Notes under the pieces: model-generated
What the model was told of the DNA's origin: nothing
The model's input: the letters and a program-made list of their open reading frames with translations, nothing else
Database searches by the model: none
In this document: positions 1 through 5,707 of the stretch, piece after piece
How the letters are laid out: each line of letters opens with the position of its first letter
Numbering within the stretch: position 1 is the first letter of the stretch
Translations under genes and position numbers: made by a program
Assembly: GCA_900549655.1 (NCBI GenBank)
Contig: UROZ01000038.1
Location: forward strand, 1-15,913
Source of the DNA: an uncultured Collinsella sp.
GTDB taxonomy: Bacteria; Actinomycetota; Coriobacteriia; Coriobacteriales; Coriobacteriaceae
Length of the DNA stretch: 15,913 nucleotides
Direction: 5' to 3'

Positions 1-189
1 CTAGCGTGCCAAGCCGCCGGCGCCCAAAGCTCCACCGTATCTATGGCAATCGACGCAATCGTCCAACACGAAGGCGGCGCTCACCGTTGTATGACAATGG
101 GCAATGAACCTACCGTTGTTGTAGGATTCAGCGTATTGACATCCTCGAGCGAAAGGCGCACACGTGCCCCAAGACCATCCGACCGATAA
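1..189 (+). CDS. C-terminal end of an unrecognised protein (cut by window edge)
   Basis: Frame 1 is open from the first base to a TAA at 187-189, giving 62 codons with no start of its own required. Codon use is GC-rich at third positions, as in neighbouring genes. The peptide includes HEGGAHRCMTMGNEP and a hydrophobic strand VVVGFSVL, and ends in an Arg-rich tail. I do not recognise the family. It overlaps the start of the MOSC gene by 26 nt, as co-transcribed genes often do, so an operon is plausible. The frame could also be chance, since the opposite strand is open here too. A function tied to molybdenum cofactor would be a guess from the neighbour only. Confidence 0.42.
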   Translation, partial: LACQAAGAQSSTVSMAIDAIVQHEGGAHRCMTMGNEPTVVVGFSVLTSSSERRTRAPRPSDR

Positions 190-796
190 TCCCATCCTCA
201 ATGCTGCGAAGCGCGAGCTGGTGGAACGCGCGAAAGCGACCGCTCCCCTGTGCACGGCAAACGACGCCTACAACGGACCCGCCCGCATCGTCTCGATCAA
301 CACGTCGGCACACAAGGGCACACGCAAGTCGCCCGTCGCCGATGGACGCGACACCGTTATAGAGCAATTCGGCCTCGCCTCCGACGCACACGCCGGGCAT
401 TGGCACCGTCAGGTTTCCTTTTTGGCCGCAGAGTCCATCCAGACGGCGCAGGCTCGCGGACTCGATGTGCGCGAGGGTGACTTTGGAGAAAACTTCACCA
501 CCCAGGGCATCAATCTACTCTCGCTCCCCTTGGGCACACAGCTCAAGCTTGGAAGCGACGTGCTCGTCGAAATCAGCCAAATCGGCAAGGTCTGCCACAC
601 CCGTTGCGCCATCTACTATCTCGCCGGCGACTGTATCTTTCCCCACGAGGGCATTTTTGGCGTGGTCCTAAAGGGCGGAGAGGTCCATACCGGCGACGAT
701 ATCCAGGTAGTCAAACTCGGCGACGGCTCCTGTTCGTTCACCCCCGCCGAGGCCCTCGAAGAGATTGAGCAGGCTCACCAGAAGGGCACGCTGTAG
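164..796 (+). CDS. MOSC domain-containing protein
   Basis: This is a 210-aa protein starting at GTG 164. The in-frame stop at 137-139 leaves no other start, and GAAAGG lies 7 nt upstream as ribosome binding site. The MOSC fold covers about residues 40-195. It shows the pattern GKVCHTRCAIYYLAGDC (residues 141-157, Cys144, Cys148, Cys157) and the later FPHEGIFGVVLKGGEVHTGD that mark stand-alone bacterial MOSC proteins. MOSC domains are thought to bind sulfur or the molybdenum cofactor through a conserved Cys and deliver it to metalloenzymes; the exact partner here is unknown. Residues 1-38 are an extra N-terminal segment beyond the usual domain of about 150 aa. No molybdoenzyme gene is visible in the window, so context does not refine the role. 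It is probably co-transcribed with the upstream partial gene. Confidence 0.9.
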   Translation: MPQDHPTDNPILNAAKRELVERAKATAPLCTANDAYNGPARIVSINTSAHKGTRKSPVADGRDTVIEQFGLASDAHAGHWHRQVSFLAAESIQTAQARGLDVREGDFGENFTTQGINLLSLPLGTQLKLGSDVLVEISQIGKVCHTRCAIYYLAGDCIFPHEGIFGVVLKGGEVHTGDDIQVVKLGDGSCSFTPAEALEEIEQAHQKGTL

Positions 797-865
797 TTAT
801 AAAACCCCACGTTGAGATGGCTTTTACAGCCCAAAACTCCTCTCAAACAGGGCTCTGTAACGTTA

Positions 866-970
866 AAGTTGAACTCTATGGTTTCTCAACAATTCATCAT
901 AACTGCAGGTCAAAGCCAAAGCCTCAAGTTCAACTTGACCCTTTGGGACCTTTAAGGTTCAAGTTGAGGT
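866..970. repeat. Cluster of AAGTTGAA-type dyads upstream of the secreted protein gene
   Basis: The gap 797-1030 holds three related motifs. They are AAGTTGAAC at 866, a near-perfect palindrome CAAGTTcAACTTG at 925-937, and TTCAAGTTGAGG at 958-969. The second and third also form an imperfect inverted repeat (931-940 against 956-966) around ACCTTTAAGGT. The block 922-940 (CCTCAAGTTcAACTTGACC) resembles the dyads bound by MerR-family activators such as SoxR (CCTCAAGTTAACTTGAGG), but with one extra central base and a diverged end. It may be an operator for the downstream gene; no regulator gene is adjacent. Confidence 0.45.
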
Positions 971-982
971 CGAAAGCAGTAG

Positions 983-988
983 TAGAAT
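983..988 (+). promoter_or_regulatory. Candidate -10 box for the secreted coiled-coil protein gene
   Basis: TAGAAT at 983-988 matches five of six bases of the sigma-70 -10 consensus and would start transcription about 36 nt before ATG 1031. No good -35 hexamer sits 16-18 nt upstream; the nearest is TTCAAG at 958-963 with a 19-nt spacer. That spacing would fit an activator-dependent promoter using the dyads just upstream. It is a weak prediction from pattern alone. Confidence 0.3.
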
Positions 989-1030
989 ACCGTTCGAACC
1001 ATAACCTACGATTGATTGCAGAGGGACTGG

Positions 1031-2164
1031 ATGCAGCATTCGAATCATCGCACCGCAGCGCTCATTGCGTCGAAGCCGGCTCGTATCATCACGAGCGCCG
1101 CGCTCGCCGTTGCGCTGACGGCCACGCCGATGCTCTCCCCCGTTGCGGCGTATGCCGCCTCGCAGGCAACGCAGGACCAGCTTTCCGCAGCCCAGCAGAA
1201 GATCGAAGCCGCCACGAGCGCCTACAACGACGCCCGCACCAAACTCGATGACCTGCAAAAGCAGATTGACTCCAATGAGGCAAGCATCGAGGAAATCGAG
1301 GCCAAGCTTCCCGAGCAGCAGGCCAAGGCAAGCTCCGCCATGCGCGATCTGTACAAGTATCAGAAGGGCACCAATCCCATCGTGAGCTTCCTGGTCAACG
1401 CACAGAGCCTGGGTGAGTTCATCACGACCTGCAAATACACCAACCAGATCACGAGCTCGAGCGTCGACGAGATCGAACAGCTCAATAACATGCAAACCGA
1501 ACTCGAGCAGAACAAGGCTGAGCTCCAGCAGGCCAAGTCTCAGCTTGAGGCAGAGCAGAAAAACGCCGAGGATGCGCTGGCGCAGGCCCAGCAGCTCCGC
1601 AGCGAGGCACAGGCAAAAGCCGAGCAGGAAAATGCCGCCGAGCTTGCCAAGCTTGAGGCCGATAAGGCCGCTGCCGCCGAGAAGCTCTCGGGCGAGGGCG
1701 TAAGCGGCAGCAATTCCAGCAGCCAGGCCACCAACACCAACACCACCATCGACACCACGGTGAACAGCTCCAATACTGGTAACTCCGATTACGATTCGTT
1801 CATTAATGAGTGGACAGGCCGCATCGACAATTATCTCGCCGGCTCCCCCATGGCAGGCCAGGGCTATAACTTTGCCGTCGCCGCTTGGAATACCGGTGTC
1901 GACCCCCGTTGGTCCCCCGCCATCGCCTGCATCGAGAGCACCAAGGGCGCTTATTGCGCCAATTCTTACAACGCCTGGGGCTGGAGTGCCCGTGGCGGCG
2001 GTTGGCGCAGCTTTGGCAGCTGGAGCGAGGGCATCTCCGCTCACGTTGCCTATCTGGGCGCCAACTACGGCTCCACCCTTACCCCGGCAGCAGCCAAAAA
2101 GTACTGCCCGCCCACGTGGCAGGACTGGTACAACAAAGTCGCCGCTCAGATGAACCGCATCTAA
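1031..2164 (+). CDS. Secreted coiled-coil protein with lysozyme/glucosaminidase-like C-terminal domain
   Basis: This is a 377-aa protein. I chose ATG 1031 because AGAGGG lies 5-6 nt upstream; a TTG at 1016 in the same frame lacks a good site. Residues 1-42 are a signal peptide with basic N-terminus, hydrophobic core and AYA cleavage motif (after residue 42). Residues 45-225 are a Gln/Glu/Ala-rich coiled coil resembling the N-terminal domain of PcsB/CwlO cell-wall hydrolases. A Ser/Asn/Thr-rich linker follows (226-252). Residues 255-377 resemble lysozyme-like/glucosaminidase domains, with ACIES (Glu302, candidate acid), NAWGW, and a SW..GI..H stretch. The likely role is peptidoglycan remodelling at the cell surface, with the coiled coil acting as anchor or regulator, perhaps through FtsEX as for PcsB; that partner is inference. 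The gene stands alone, with a dyad-rich upstream region and its own terminator. Confidence 0.82.
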   Translation: MQHSNHRTAALIASKPARIITSAALAVALTATPMLSPVAAYAASQATQDQLSAAQQKIEAATSAYNDARTKLDDLQKQIDSNEASIEEIEAKLPEQQAKASSAMRDLYKYQKGTNPIVSFLVNAQSLGEFITTCKYTNQITSSSVDEIEQLNNMQTELEQNKAELQQAKSQLEAEQKNAEDALAQAQQLRSEAQAKAEQENAAELAKLEADKAAAAEKLSGEGVSGSNSSSQATNTNTTIDTTVNSSNTGNSDYDSFINEWTGRIDNYLAGSPMAGQGYNFAVAAWNTGVDPRWSPAIACIESTKGAYCANSYNAWGWSARGGGWRSFGSWSEGISAHVAYLGANYGSTLTPAAAKKYCPPTWQDWYNKVAAQMNRI

Positions 2165-2174
2165 GTGCAACTGC

Positions 2175-2203
2175 AAAGGGCCCCAATGGGGCCCTTTTCT
2201 TTT
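2175..2203 (+). terminator. Rho-independent terminator of the secreted protein gene
   Basis: A perfect 10-bp stem (AAAGGGCCCC at 2175-2184 with GGGGCCCTTT at 2188-2197) with a 3-nt loop is followed by TTTTCTTTT. It lies 11 nt after the stop codon. The convergent kinase gene ends inside the U-tract, so the hairpin may also weakly stop minus-strand transcription, although the run there is only TTT. Confidence 0.93.
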
Positions 2204-3593
2204 AGGTAGCGGAGGTATCGACGACGCCGGTCGCATTGGCAACCGCAACTATGACGATCATGCATAGGAGCAGCACACCCAATACCTTGAGCCAGAGTTT
2301 CGCGAGTTTCTTGCCGCGATAGCTGTCGAGCAGTGCGAATCGCCGACGAAGACGGCGCTTATCGAGCAGCGCAAAATGCATAAGCACCATAAGGCCATCG
2401 ACAAAGAAAAAATACTCGATTATGAGAAGCCACGTCGGGTAGCTTTGGGTTGCTCCGGTGGGATGAAAGACGGCAAAGTGACTACCGACAAAGAACACGA
2501 GCAGCGAGAAGCAGACGAGCGTATTCCAAATGCGCCCCAAAGACTCCGGAACGCGAGAGAGCAGACCGCATGCAGCGGAGGCGGCAGGCCTAGGAAGCCC
2601 CGCGGGGTTCTGGAGCCCTTGGGGCGTCAACACCGTCTCCGAGGCCGGAGTACGGACAGCCACAGGCGCAAGAGGCCGCACGGGGCGACTTAGATCGTAT
2701 GCCGCGCGCGTCGCCCGTCCCAATGCTTCCGCACTCGCAAAACGCTTGGCCGGGTCGAGCGCCATCGACATGCAGACGGCATCGGCAAGTGGAGCGGGAA
2801 TGCCACGCGCCTCGCATTGCTCGCGCAGGTCGAGCCCTGGCTTAGGGTCGACTCCCGTCAAGCAGAAGAACAACAGGGCGCCAAGTGCGTAGACGTCGCT
2901 TCGCACGCTCGTCTGCCCAAACCCATACTGCTCGGGCGGCGCATAGGGCCGTGTCCCAAACTTGACGGTGTCGGCATCGGCGCCGTCGCGCCATACGCGA
3001 GCGATCCCCAAGTCGATAATCACCAGCGATGAAAATGTCAGGCCGTCATCAGGCGTATAGTTGGCACCTGTCACGATGATATTCGACGGCTTGAGGTCAC
3101 GATGGATCACCGGCGCCGACGTCTCCCCCGCTATTGCAAAACCGGCGTGGAGCTCGCCCACGGCATCGCATAGGGCAGGATACAATTCACGCGCATAATC
3201 GGGGGTGGCTCCCAGACGGTCCACCAGCGCCCCGAGTGTCTCCCCTTCGATGTATTCCATAACCACGTTGAGCTCGTCGCCCACACGACGACAATCGACG
3301 ATTCTGGGCAGGTGCTCAAAACGCCTGCCTGCCCGCTGAGCGGCAAATAGACGCTCGTATGCCCCTCCGATTTGAGCCGAAGCATCGATGCGTTTACGGA
3401 CAAAGGGGCCGAGCGAACCACCGCCGGTTCCTTCAAAGTACACGAGCTCGGTTGTTTCAACGGACGAGCGCTTAAGTACACGCTCCACGCGATAGCTGTC
3501 GTCGCGATCGAGCGACGCCAGGTGCTCGACAAGCGCTGCGGTCAGCTCGTCATCGGAATATGTTGGGCTCTGAGTATCCATAGCCTCCATCAT
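2202..3593 (-). CDS. Membrane-anchored Ser/Thr protein kinase
   Basis: The protein is 463 aa from ATG 3593. Other in-frame starts are GTG 3611, ATG 3590 and ATG 3581; none has a well-spaced ribosome binding site, although GGAGG lies 2 nt before 3581. The Hanks-type kinase domain spans about residues 35-300. It shows a VAIK-like Lys in FVRKRI (Lys67), catalytic loop HRDLKPSN (164-171), DLG in place of DFG (194-196), and GTRPYAPPEQ with PPE in place of APE. A canonical GxGxxG loop is not evident, so the nucleotide-binding loop is atypical. A Pro-rich linker (300-345) leads to three hydrophobic segments (about 357-377, 389-409, 436-457). A very basic loop between segments 2 and 3 predicts the kinase and this loop inside the cell. 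It is the last gene of the leftward cluster, after an HTH gene, and probably phosphorylates local regulators or envelope proteins; the substrate is unknown. Confidence 0.9.
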   Translation of the reverse strand: MMEAMDTQSPTYSDDELTAALVEHLASLDRDDSYRVERVLKRSSVETTELVYFEGTGGGSLGPFVRKRIDASAQIGGAYERLFAAQRAGRRFEHLPRIVDCRRVGDELNVVMEYIEGETLGALVDRLGATPDYARELYPALCDAVGELHAGFAIAGETSAPVIHRDLKPSNIIVTGANYTPDDGLTFSSLVIIDLGIARVWRDGADADTVKFGTRPYAPPEQYGFGQTSVRSDVYALGALLFFCLTGVDPKPGLDLREQCEARGIPAPLADAVCMSMALDPAKRFASAEALGRATRAAYDLSRPVRPLAPVAVRTPASETVLTPQGLQNPAGLPRPAASAACGLLSRVPESLGRIWNTLVCFSLLVFFVGSHFAVFHPTGATQSYPTWLLIIEYFFFVDGLMVLMHFALLDKRRLRRRFALLDSYRGKKLAKLWLKVLGVLLLCMIVIVAVANATGVVDTSAT

Positions 3594-3599
3594 AGCGCA

Positions 3600-3629
3600 G
3601 GGCGCAGACACCCCATGGCATCTGCGCCC
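3600..3629 (-). promoter_or_regulatory. Hairpin between HTH gene and kinase gene
   Basis: Nine-base arms GGGCGCAGA (3600-3608) and TCTGCGCCC (3621-3629) pair perfectly across a 12-nt loop. On the minus strand the stem ends 6 nt before ATG 3593, and the alternative GTG 3611 lies in its loop. No U-tract follows, so it is not a standard terminator. It could lower kinase expression relative to the upstream gene or stabilise a processed end. Confidence 0.5.
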
Positions 3630-3679
3630 CGTTCGTTTGCATCGTTGTTCGGCAGCTCCGCCGGCTCAGATATCAGCCG

Positions 3680-4102
3680 CTAACTCACCGTCTCCTCGCC
3701 AAAGCGATACAGCTCCTCGTTGACCTTTTGGAGGCTGCACCCGCGATCGATACAAAAGATGATAATCGCATCGCGGCGGTCCTTGCAGTTAAGGACGCTT
3801 ACCCCGGCAGCCGTCAGCGCACGGTTGGTCTCTTTGAGCGTCAGCGCCATCGCAAAGGCAATCTGCAGCACCTTATTGCGGCTCGGATGCCGCGCACCGG
3901 TAAAGATCTGATACCCAAAGGTCTCATTGAGATCGGCCATACGAACCACGCGCGAGCGCTCCAAGCCCTTTTCCTGCAGCAGCTGCTTCAGGTAGTCCGA
4001 AAGCGACGGGGCGGCAAAGTCGTGTTCTTTGATATAGCCATCGATGTTTGGCGCGTCGAGAAGCTCATTGAGCAACTCCTCGGTCAGCTTTTTTTCGGGC
4101 AT
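3680..4102 (-). CDS. HTH (XRE-like) DNA-binding protein next to kinase
   Basis: This is a 140-aa protein from ATG 4102, with a strong GGGAGGTGA site 6 nt upstream. Residues 33-95 look like an XRE-type helix-turn-helix fold: LSDYLKQLLQEKGLERSRVV, then ADLNETFGYQIFTGARHPSR (recognition region), then an LxxA-rich helix pair. The C-terminal part RRDAIIIFCIDRGCSLQKVNEELYRFGEE is a helical extension. From memory, small proteins of this type occur in Gram-positive anaerobes near Ser/Thr kinase genes; I could not check this. It is followed after 86 nt by the kinase gene on the same strand and preceded after 39 nt by the lipoprotein gene, so it is probably in one operon. It may be a transcription factor controlled by the kinase, but no phosphosite can be named. 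Confidence 0.75.
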   Translation of the reverse strand: MPEKKLTEELLNELLDAPNIDGYIKEHDFAAPSLSDYLKQLLQEKGLERSRVVRMADLNETFGYQIFTGARHPSRNKVLQIAFAMALTLKETNRALTAAGVSVLNCKDRRDAIIIFCIDRGCSLQKVNEELYRFGEETVS

Positions 4103-4141
4103 ACGACTTCACCTCCCATACGGCGCAACGGTAGCGACATG

Positions 4142-4687
4142 CTAGGCCAGCGCCCAGCTTGCAGTGGCAGACTTATCAAACATGTTGGCAAAATACAGTG
4201 CCTTCTTGATATCGCCATCAAAGTAGATATTGCCCGCCACGGAGCCACCGGCGGAAAGGGTACCAGACTGCAGCTCATCGGAGCCCTCGCTGTAGTAACC
4301 CTGATTCTGTTGAGCGCCGTTGGCGTCCTCGCCCTTCCAGTCGTAGATATTGTAATCTGCGCCCTCATCGCCATTGTTAACGTACGTGACGTGAATGCCC
4401 GTCATGGTCGAACCGTCATAATTTGTGAGGCCGGGCTGGACGGAATCGACAACGACGGAAAGACCGGCAGCCGTGGTCACCGTCGCACCAACCGCCAGGT
4501 CAGTCGTAGACTGCTCTTCCTTCTTCGCCTCTTCCTTCTTGTCGCCATCGCCAGCGTCCTCGGTGACGGTCGCCTTATCGCTACCACAACCGGCAAGAAG
4601 ACCGGCAGTCCCCAAGGCGACGGTGGCGAATGCGCTCAGTGCAGCGCGACGGCTCAGCAGCACTTCGTTTTCAAGCTTTTTCATCAT
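4142..4687 (-). CDS. Lipoprotein with Tat-like signal and DUF4352-like domain
   Basis: The protein is 181 aa from ATG 4687, or 180 aa from the next ATG at 4684, which is better spaced (6 nt) from AGGAAGGA. The N-terminus carries LSRRAAL (Arg13-Arg14), a hydrophobic stretch, and the lipobox LLAGC with Cys34, so export may be by Tat followed by lipid anchoring. Residues 37-63 are a charged Lys/Glu/Asp linker. Residues 64-181 form a beta-rich domain with GLSVVVDSVQPG, TGIHVTYVNNGDEG and SAGGSVAGNIYFD, the pattern of DUF4352 immunoglobulin-like lipoproteins. The family has no firm biochemical role; a surface ligand-binding or stabilising function is likely. Its ribosome binding site lies within a 14-bp inverted repeat. 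The HTH gene follows 39 nt downstream. Confidence 0.85.
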   Translation of the reverse strand: MMKKLENEVLLSRRAALSAFATVALGTAGLLAGCGSDKATVTEDAGDGDKKEEAKKEEQSTTDLAVGATVTTAAGLSVVVDSVQPGLTNYDGSTMTGIHVTYVNNGDEGADYNIYDWKGEDANGAQQNQGYYSEGSDELQSGTLSAGGSVAGNIYFDGDIKKALYFANMFDKSATASWALA

Positions 4688-4689
4688 GC

Positions 4690-4743
4690 ATCCTTCCTAC
4701 GATCCGGCTACCGTGCCGGCACACAGCACATCGTAGGAAGGAT
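4690..4743 (-). promoter_or_regulatory. 14-bp inverted repeat enclosing the lipoprotein ribosome binding site
   Basis: Perfect 14-nt arms (4690-4703 and 4730-4743) are separated by 26 nt. On the minus-strand transcript the 3' arm reads ATCGTAGGAAGGAT and contains the AGGAAGGA ribosome binding site just before ATG 4687/4684, while the 5' arm contains its complement. Folding would hide the site. The loop holds the self-complementary GTGCCGGCAC. It is not followed by a U-tract, so a translational switch fits better than a terminator. A DNA operator or recombination site remains possible. Confidence 0.72.
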
Positions 4744-4757
4744 TAAACTTGAATTCA

Positions 4758-4772
4758 TTAGCTGAGAGCTAA
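4758..4772 (-). other. Short hairpin in gap between membrane protein and lipoprotein genes
   Basis: TTAGCT and AGCTAA arms (6 bp) flank a CTC/GAG loop. It lies just upstream of the 14-bp inverted repeat. It lacks a U-tract and is too short to call a terminator. The rest of the gap 4744-4848 shows no convincing promoter; AT-rich TTTAAT near the repeat is only a weak -10 candidate. Confidence 0.25.
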
Positions 4773-4848
4773 GGCTGCGGTAAACGGCCAATGCAGTTAT
4801 CCAAACGCCGAGCAAACGCACTTTGCGCAACCGTCTGCTGGCAGTGCA

Positions 4849-5172
4849 TCAACCCACCGTGACGGATTCCCCGGTAAAGGTGCTCACAAGCAACAGGATA
4901 AAGAAGGCCAAATAGCTGATGCTCAGCAGGTAGGCGATGACCAAAAAGGCAATCCATCCTACATTGGTCTTACCGTCGGCGCGGCGCTGCTTACGACTGC
5001 GATAAAGCCAAATCGTCACGCCGATAGCAGTGATAAACAGTACGAGTGCCGCCGTAGCCAGCCCAGCAAGCACAAACATCACGCCAATGCCCACAGCGAT
5101 GACCGGAAGCAGCAGCAAACCGCACCCGCATCCACCCGGACTATATACGGCAGACTGTCGGCGTCGCCTCAT
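4849..5172 (-). CDS. Small membrane protein with GGCGCG motif
   Basis: The protein is 107 aa from ATG 5172, chosen because GGGGGTGG lies 7 nt upstream. A GTG at 5202, overlapping the previous stop codon as TAGTG, would add ten residues and could be used by translational coupling. The N-terminus MRRRRQ is strongly basic and is followed by SPGGCGCG. Hydrophobic segments then run at about 18-57 (long enough for a hairpin of two helices) and 70-98. A basic loop YRSRKQRRADGK separates them, predicting this loop in the cytoplasm. I recognise no functional family. It lies just after the HigA-like gene and is probably co-transcribed with it. Confidence 0.72.
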   Translation of the reverse strand: MRRRRQSAVYSPGGCGCGLLLLPVIAVGIGVMFVLAGLATAALVLFITAIGVTIWLYRSRKQRRADGKTNVGWIAFLVIAYLLSISYLAFFILLLVSTFTGESVTVG

Positions 5173-5201
5173 CGCCGCGCCACCCCCATCATCTTTGAGC
5201 A

Positions 5202-5543
5202 CTACAGTGCGATAGCCTGCTGAACAGGAACGATCTTGTCGAGTTCCGGTTCGATCCGCCTTTTCTCGGCCTCAAGGTCAAACGCCACCTGAGCGCGCAG
5301 CCAATAACCATCCGTCAGGCCAAAATAACGGCAAAGACGGAGGTCGGTGTCGGCCGTCACGCGACGTTTTCCCAAGACAATCTGCCCGATACGCTGAGCC
5401 GGAATCCCAGTCTCTTTCGCAAGGCGATATTGAGAAATGCCCATGGGAACAAGAAACTCCTCTTTGAGAAGCTCACCAGGAGTCACCGGCGACAGCAAAT
5501 CGGCCGAAGTCTCATCACTTGTGATAATCGACGATTTCGACAT
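5202..5543 (-). CDS. HigA-family antitoxin-like HTH regulator without adjacent toxin
   Basis: The protein is 113 aa from ATG 5543, which has AGGAG 10 nt upstream. An ATG at 5591 in frame would make it 129 aa but has no ribosome binding site and lies almost at the predicted transcription start. Residues 20-85 match the HigA/VapI pattern: TPGELLKEEFLVPMGISQYR, LAKETGIPAQRIGQIVLGKRR, VTADTDLRLCRYFG and YWLRAQVAFDLE. Such proteins bind a HigB toxin and repress their own promoter. The toxin gene normally lies just upstream, yet only a short AT-rich gap without any open frame of the required size (about 90 codons) is there. It may therefore serve as a stand-alone regulator of the cluster. The membrane protein gene follows at 30 nt. 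Confidence 0.86.
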   Translation of the reverse strand: MSKSSIITSDETSADLLSPVTPGELLKEEFLVPMGISQYRLAKETGIPAQRIGQIVLGKRRVTADTDLRLCRYFGLTDGYWLRAQVAFDLEAEKRRIEPELDKIVPVQQAIAL

Positions 5544-5603
5544 TCCAAGCCATCTCCTGTCTCCACTCAAAACAGACCCGATAGCGCTCATTACGATGCA
5601 ATC

Positions 5604-5632
5604 ATAGTATCGCCTTACGTTAGTAACGTCAA
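5604..5632 (-). promoter_or_regulatory. Sigma-70 promoter P1 of the higA-like gene with overlapping palindrome
   Basis: On the minus strand TTGACG (5632-5627) and TACTAT (5609-5604) are separated by exactly 17 nt. This is one of the best promoters in the window. The perfect palindrome ACGTTAgTAACGT (5617-5629) overlaps the -35 box and spacer, where an autorepressor such as the HigA-like product would be expected to bind. Predicted transcription start is near 5597. Confidence 0.72.
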
Positions 5633-5656
5633 ACGTTTCTATAGACTTACATCTCT

Positions 5657-5677
5657 ATTATATCGTACGTTTGTTCG
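5657..5677 (-). promoter_or_regulatory. Second -10 box with LexA-like element upstream of the higA-like gene
   Basis: A perfect TATAAT lies at 5662-5657 on the minus strand, although no good -35 is at 17 nt. Directly upstream, 5664-5677 reads CGTACGTTTGTTCG on the plus strand, one mismatch from the Gram-positive/actinobacterial SOS box CGAAC-N4-GTTCG. Seven-base arms TTTGTTC (5670-5676) and GAACAAA (5687-5693) also form an inverted repeat here. The role is inferred from pattern only. Confidence 0.38.
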
Positions 5678-5707
5678 TGTTTTCTAGAACAAATAGTCCT
5701 TTGCGCC

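Noticed and set aside
1..255. 84-codon minus-strand frame at the left edge
   Set aside because: No motif or ribosome binding site evidence, and it is antisense to the start of the MOSC gene and the upstream partial frame.
959..2248. 429-codon minus-strand open frame opposite the secreted coiled-coil gene
   Set aside because: Its Leu/Gly-rich translation mirrors the Gln/Glu/Ala codons of the real gene, it has no family motif, and it runs through the plus-strand terminator.
3728..4765. 345-codon plus-strand open frame crossing the HTH and lipoprotein genes
   Set aside because: No recognisable domain, no ribosome binding site, and it is antisense to two well supported genes.
5544..5707. HigB toxin gene upstream of the HigA-like gene
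   Set aside because: The gap is about 165 nt, AT-rich and full of promoter-like elements, too short for a toxin of about 90 codons, and no open frame has HigB features.
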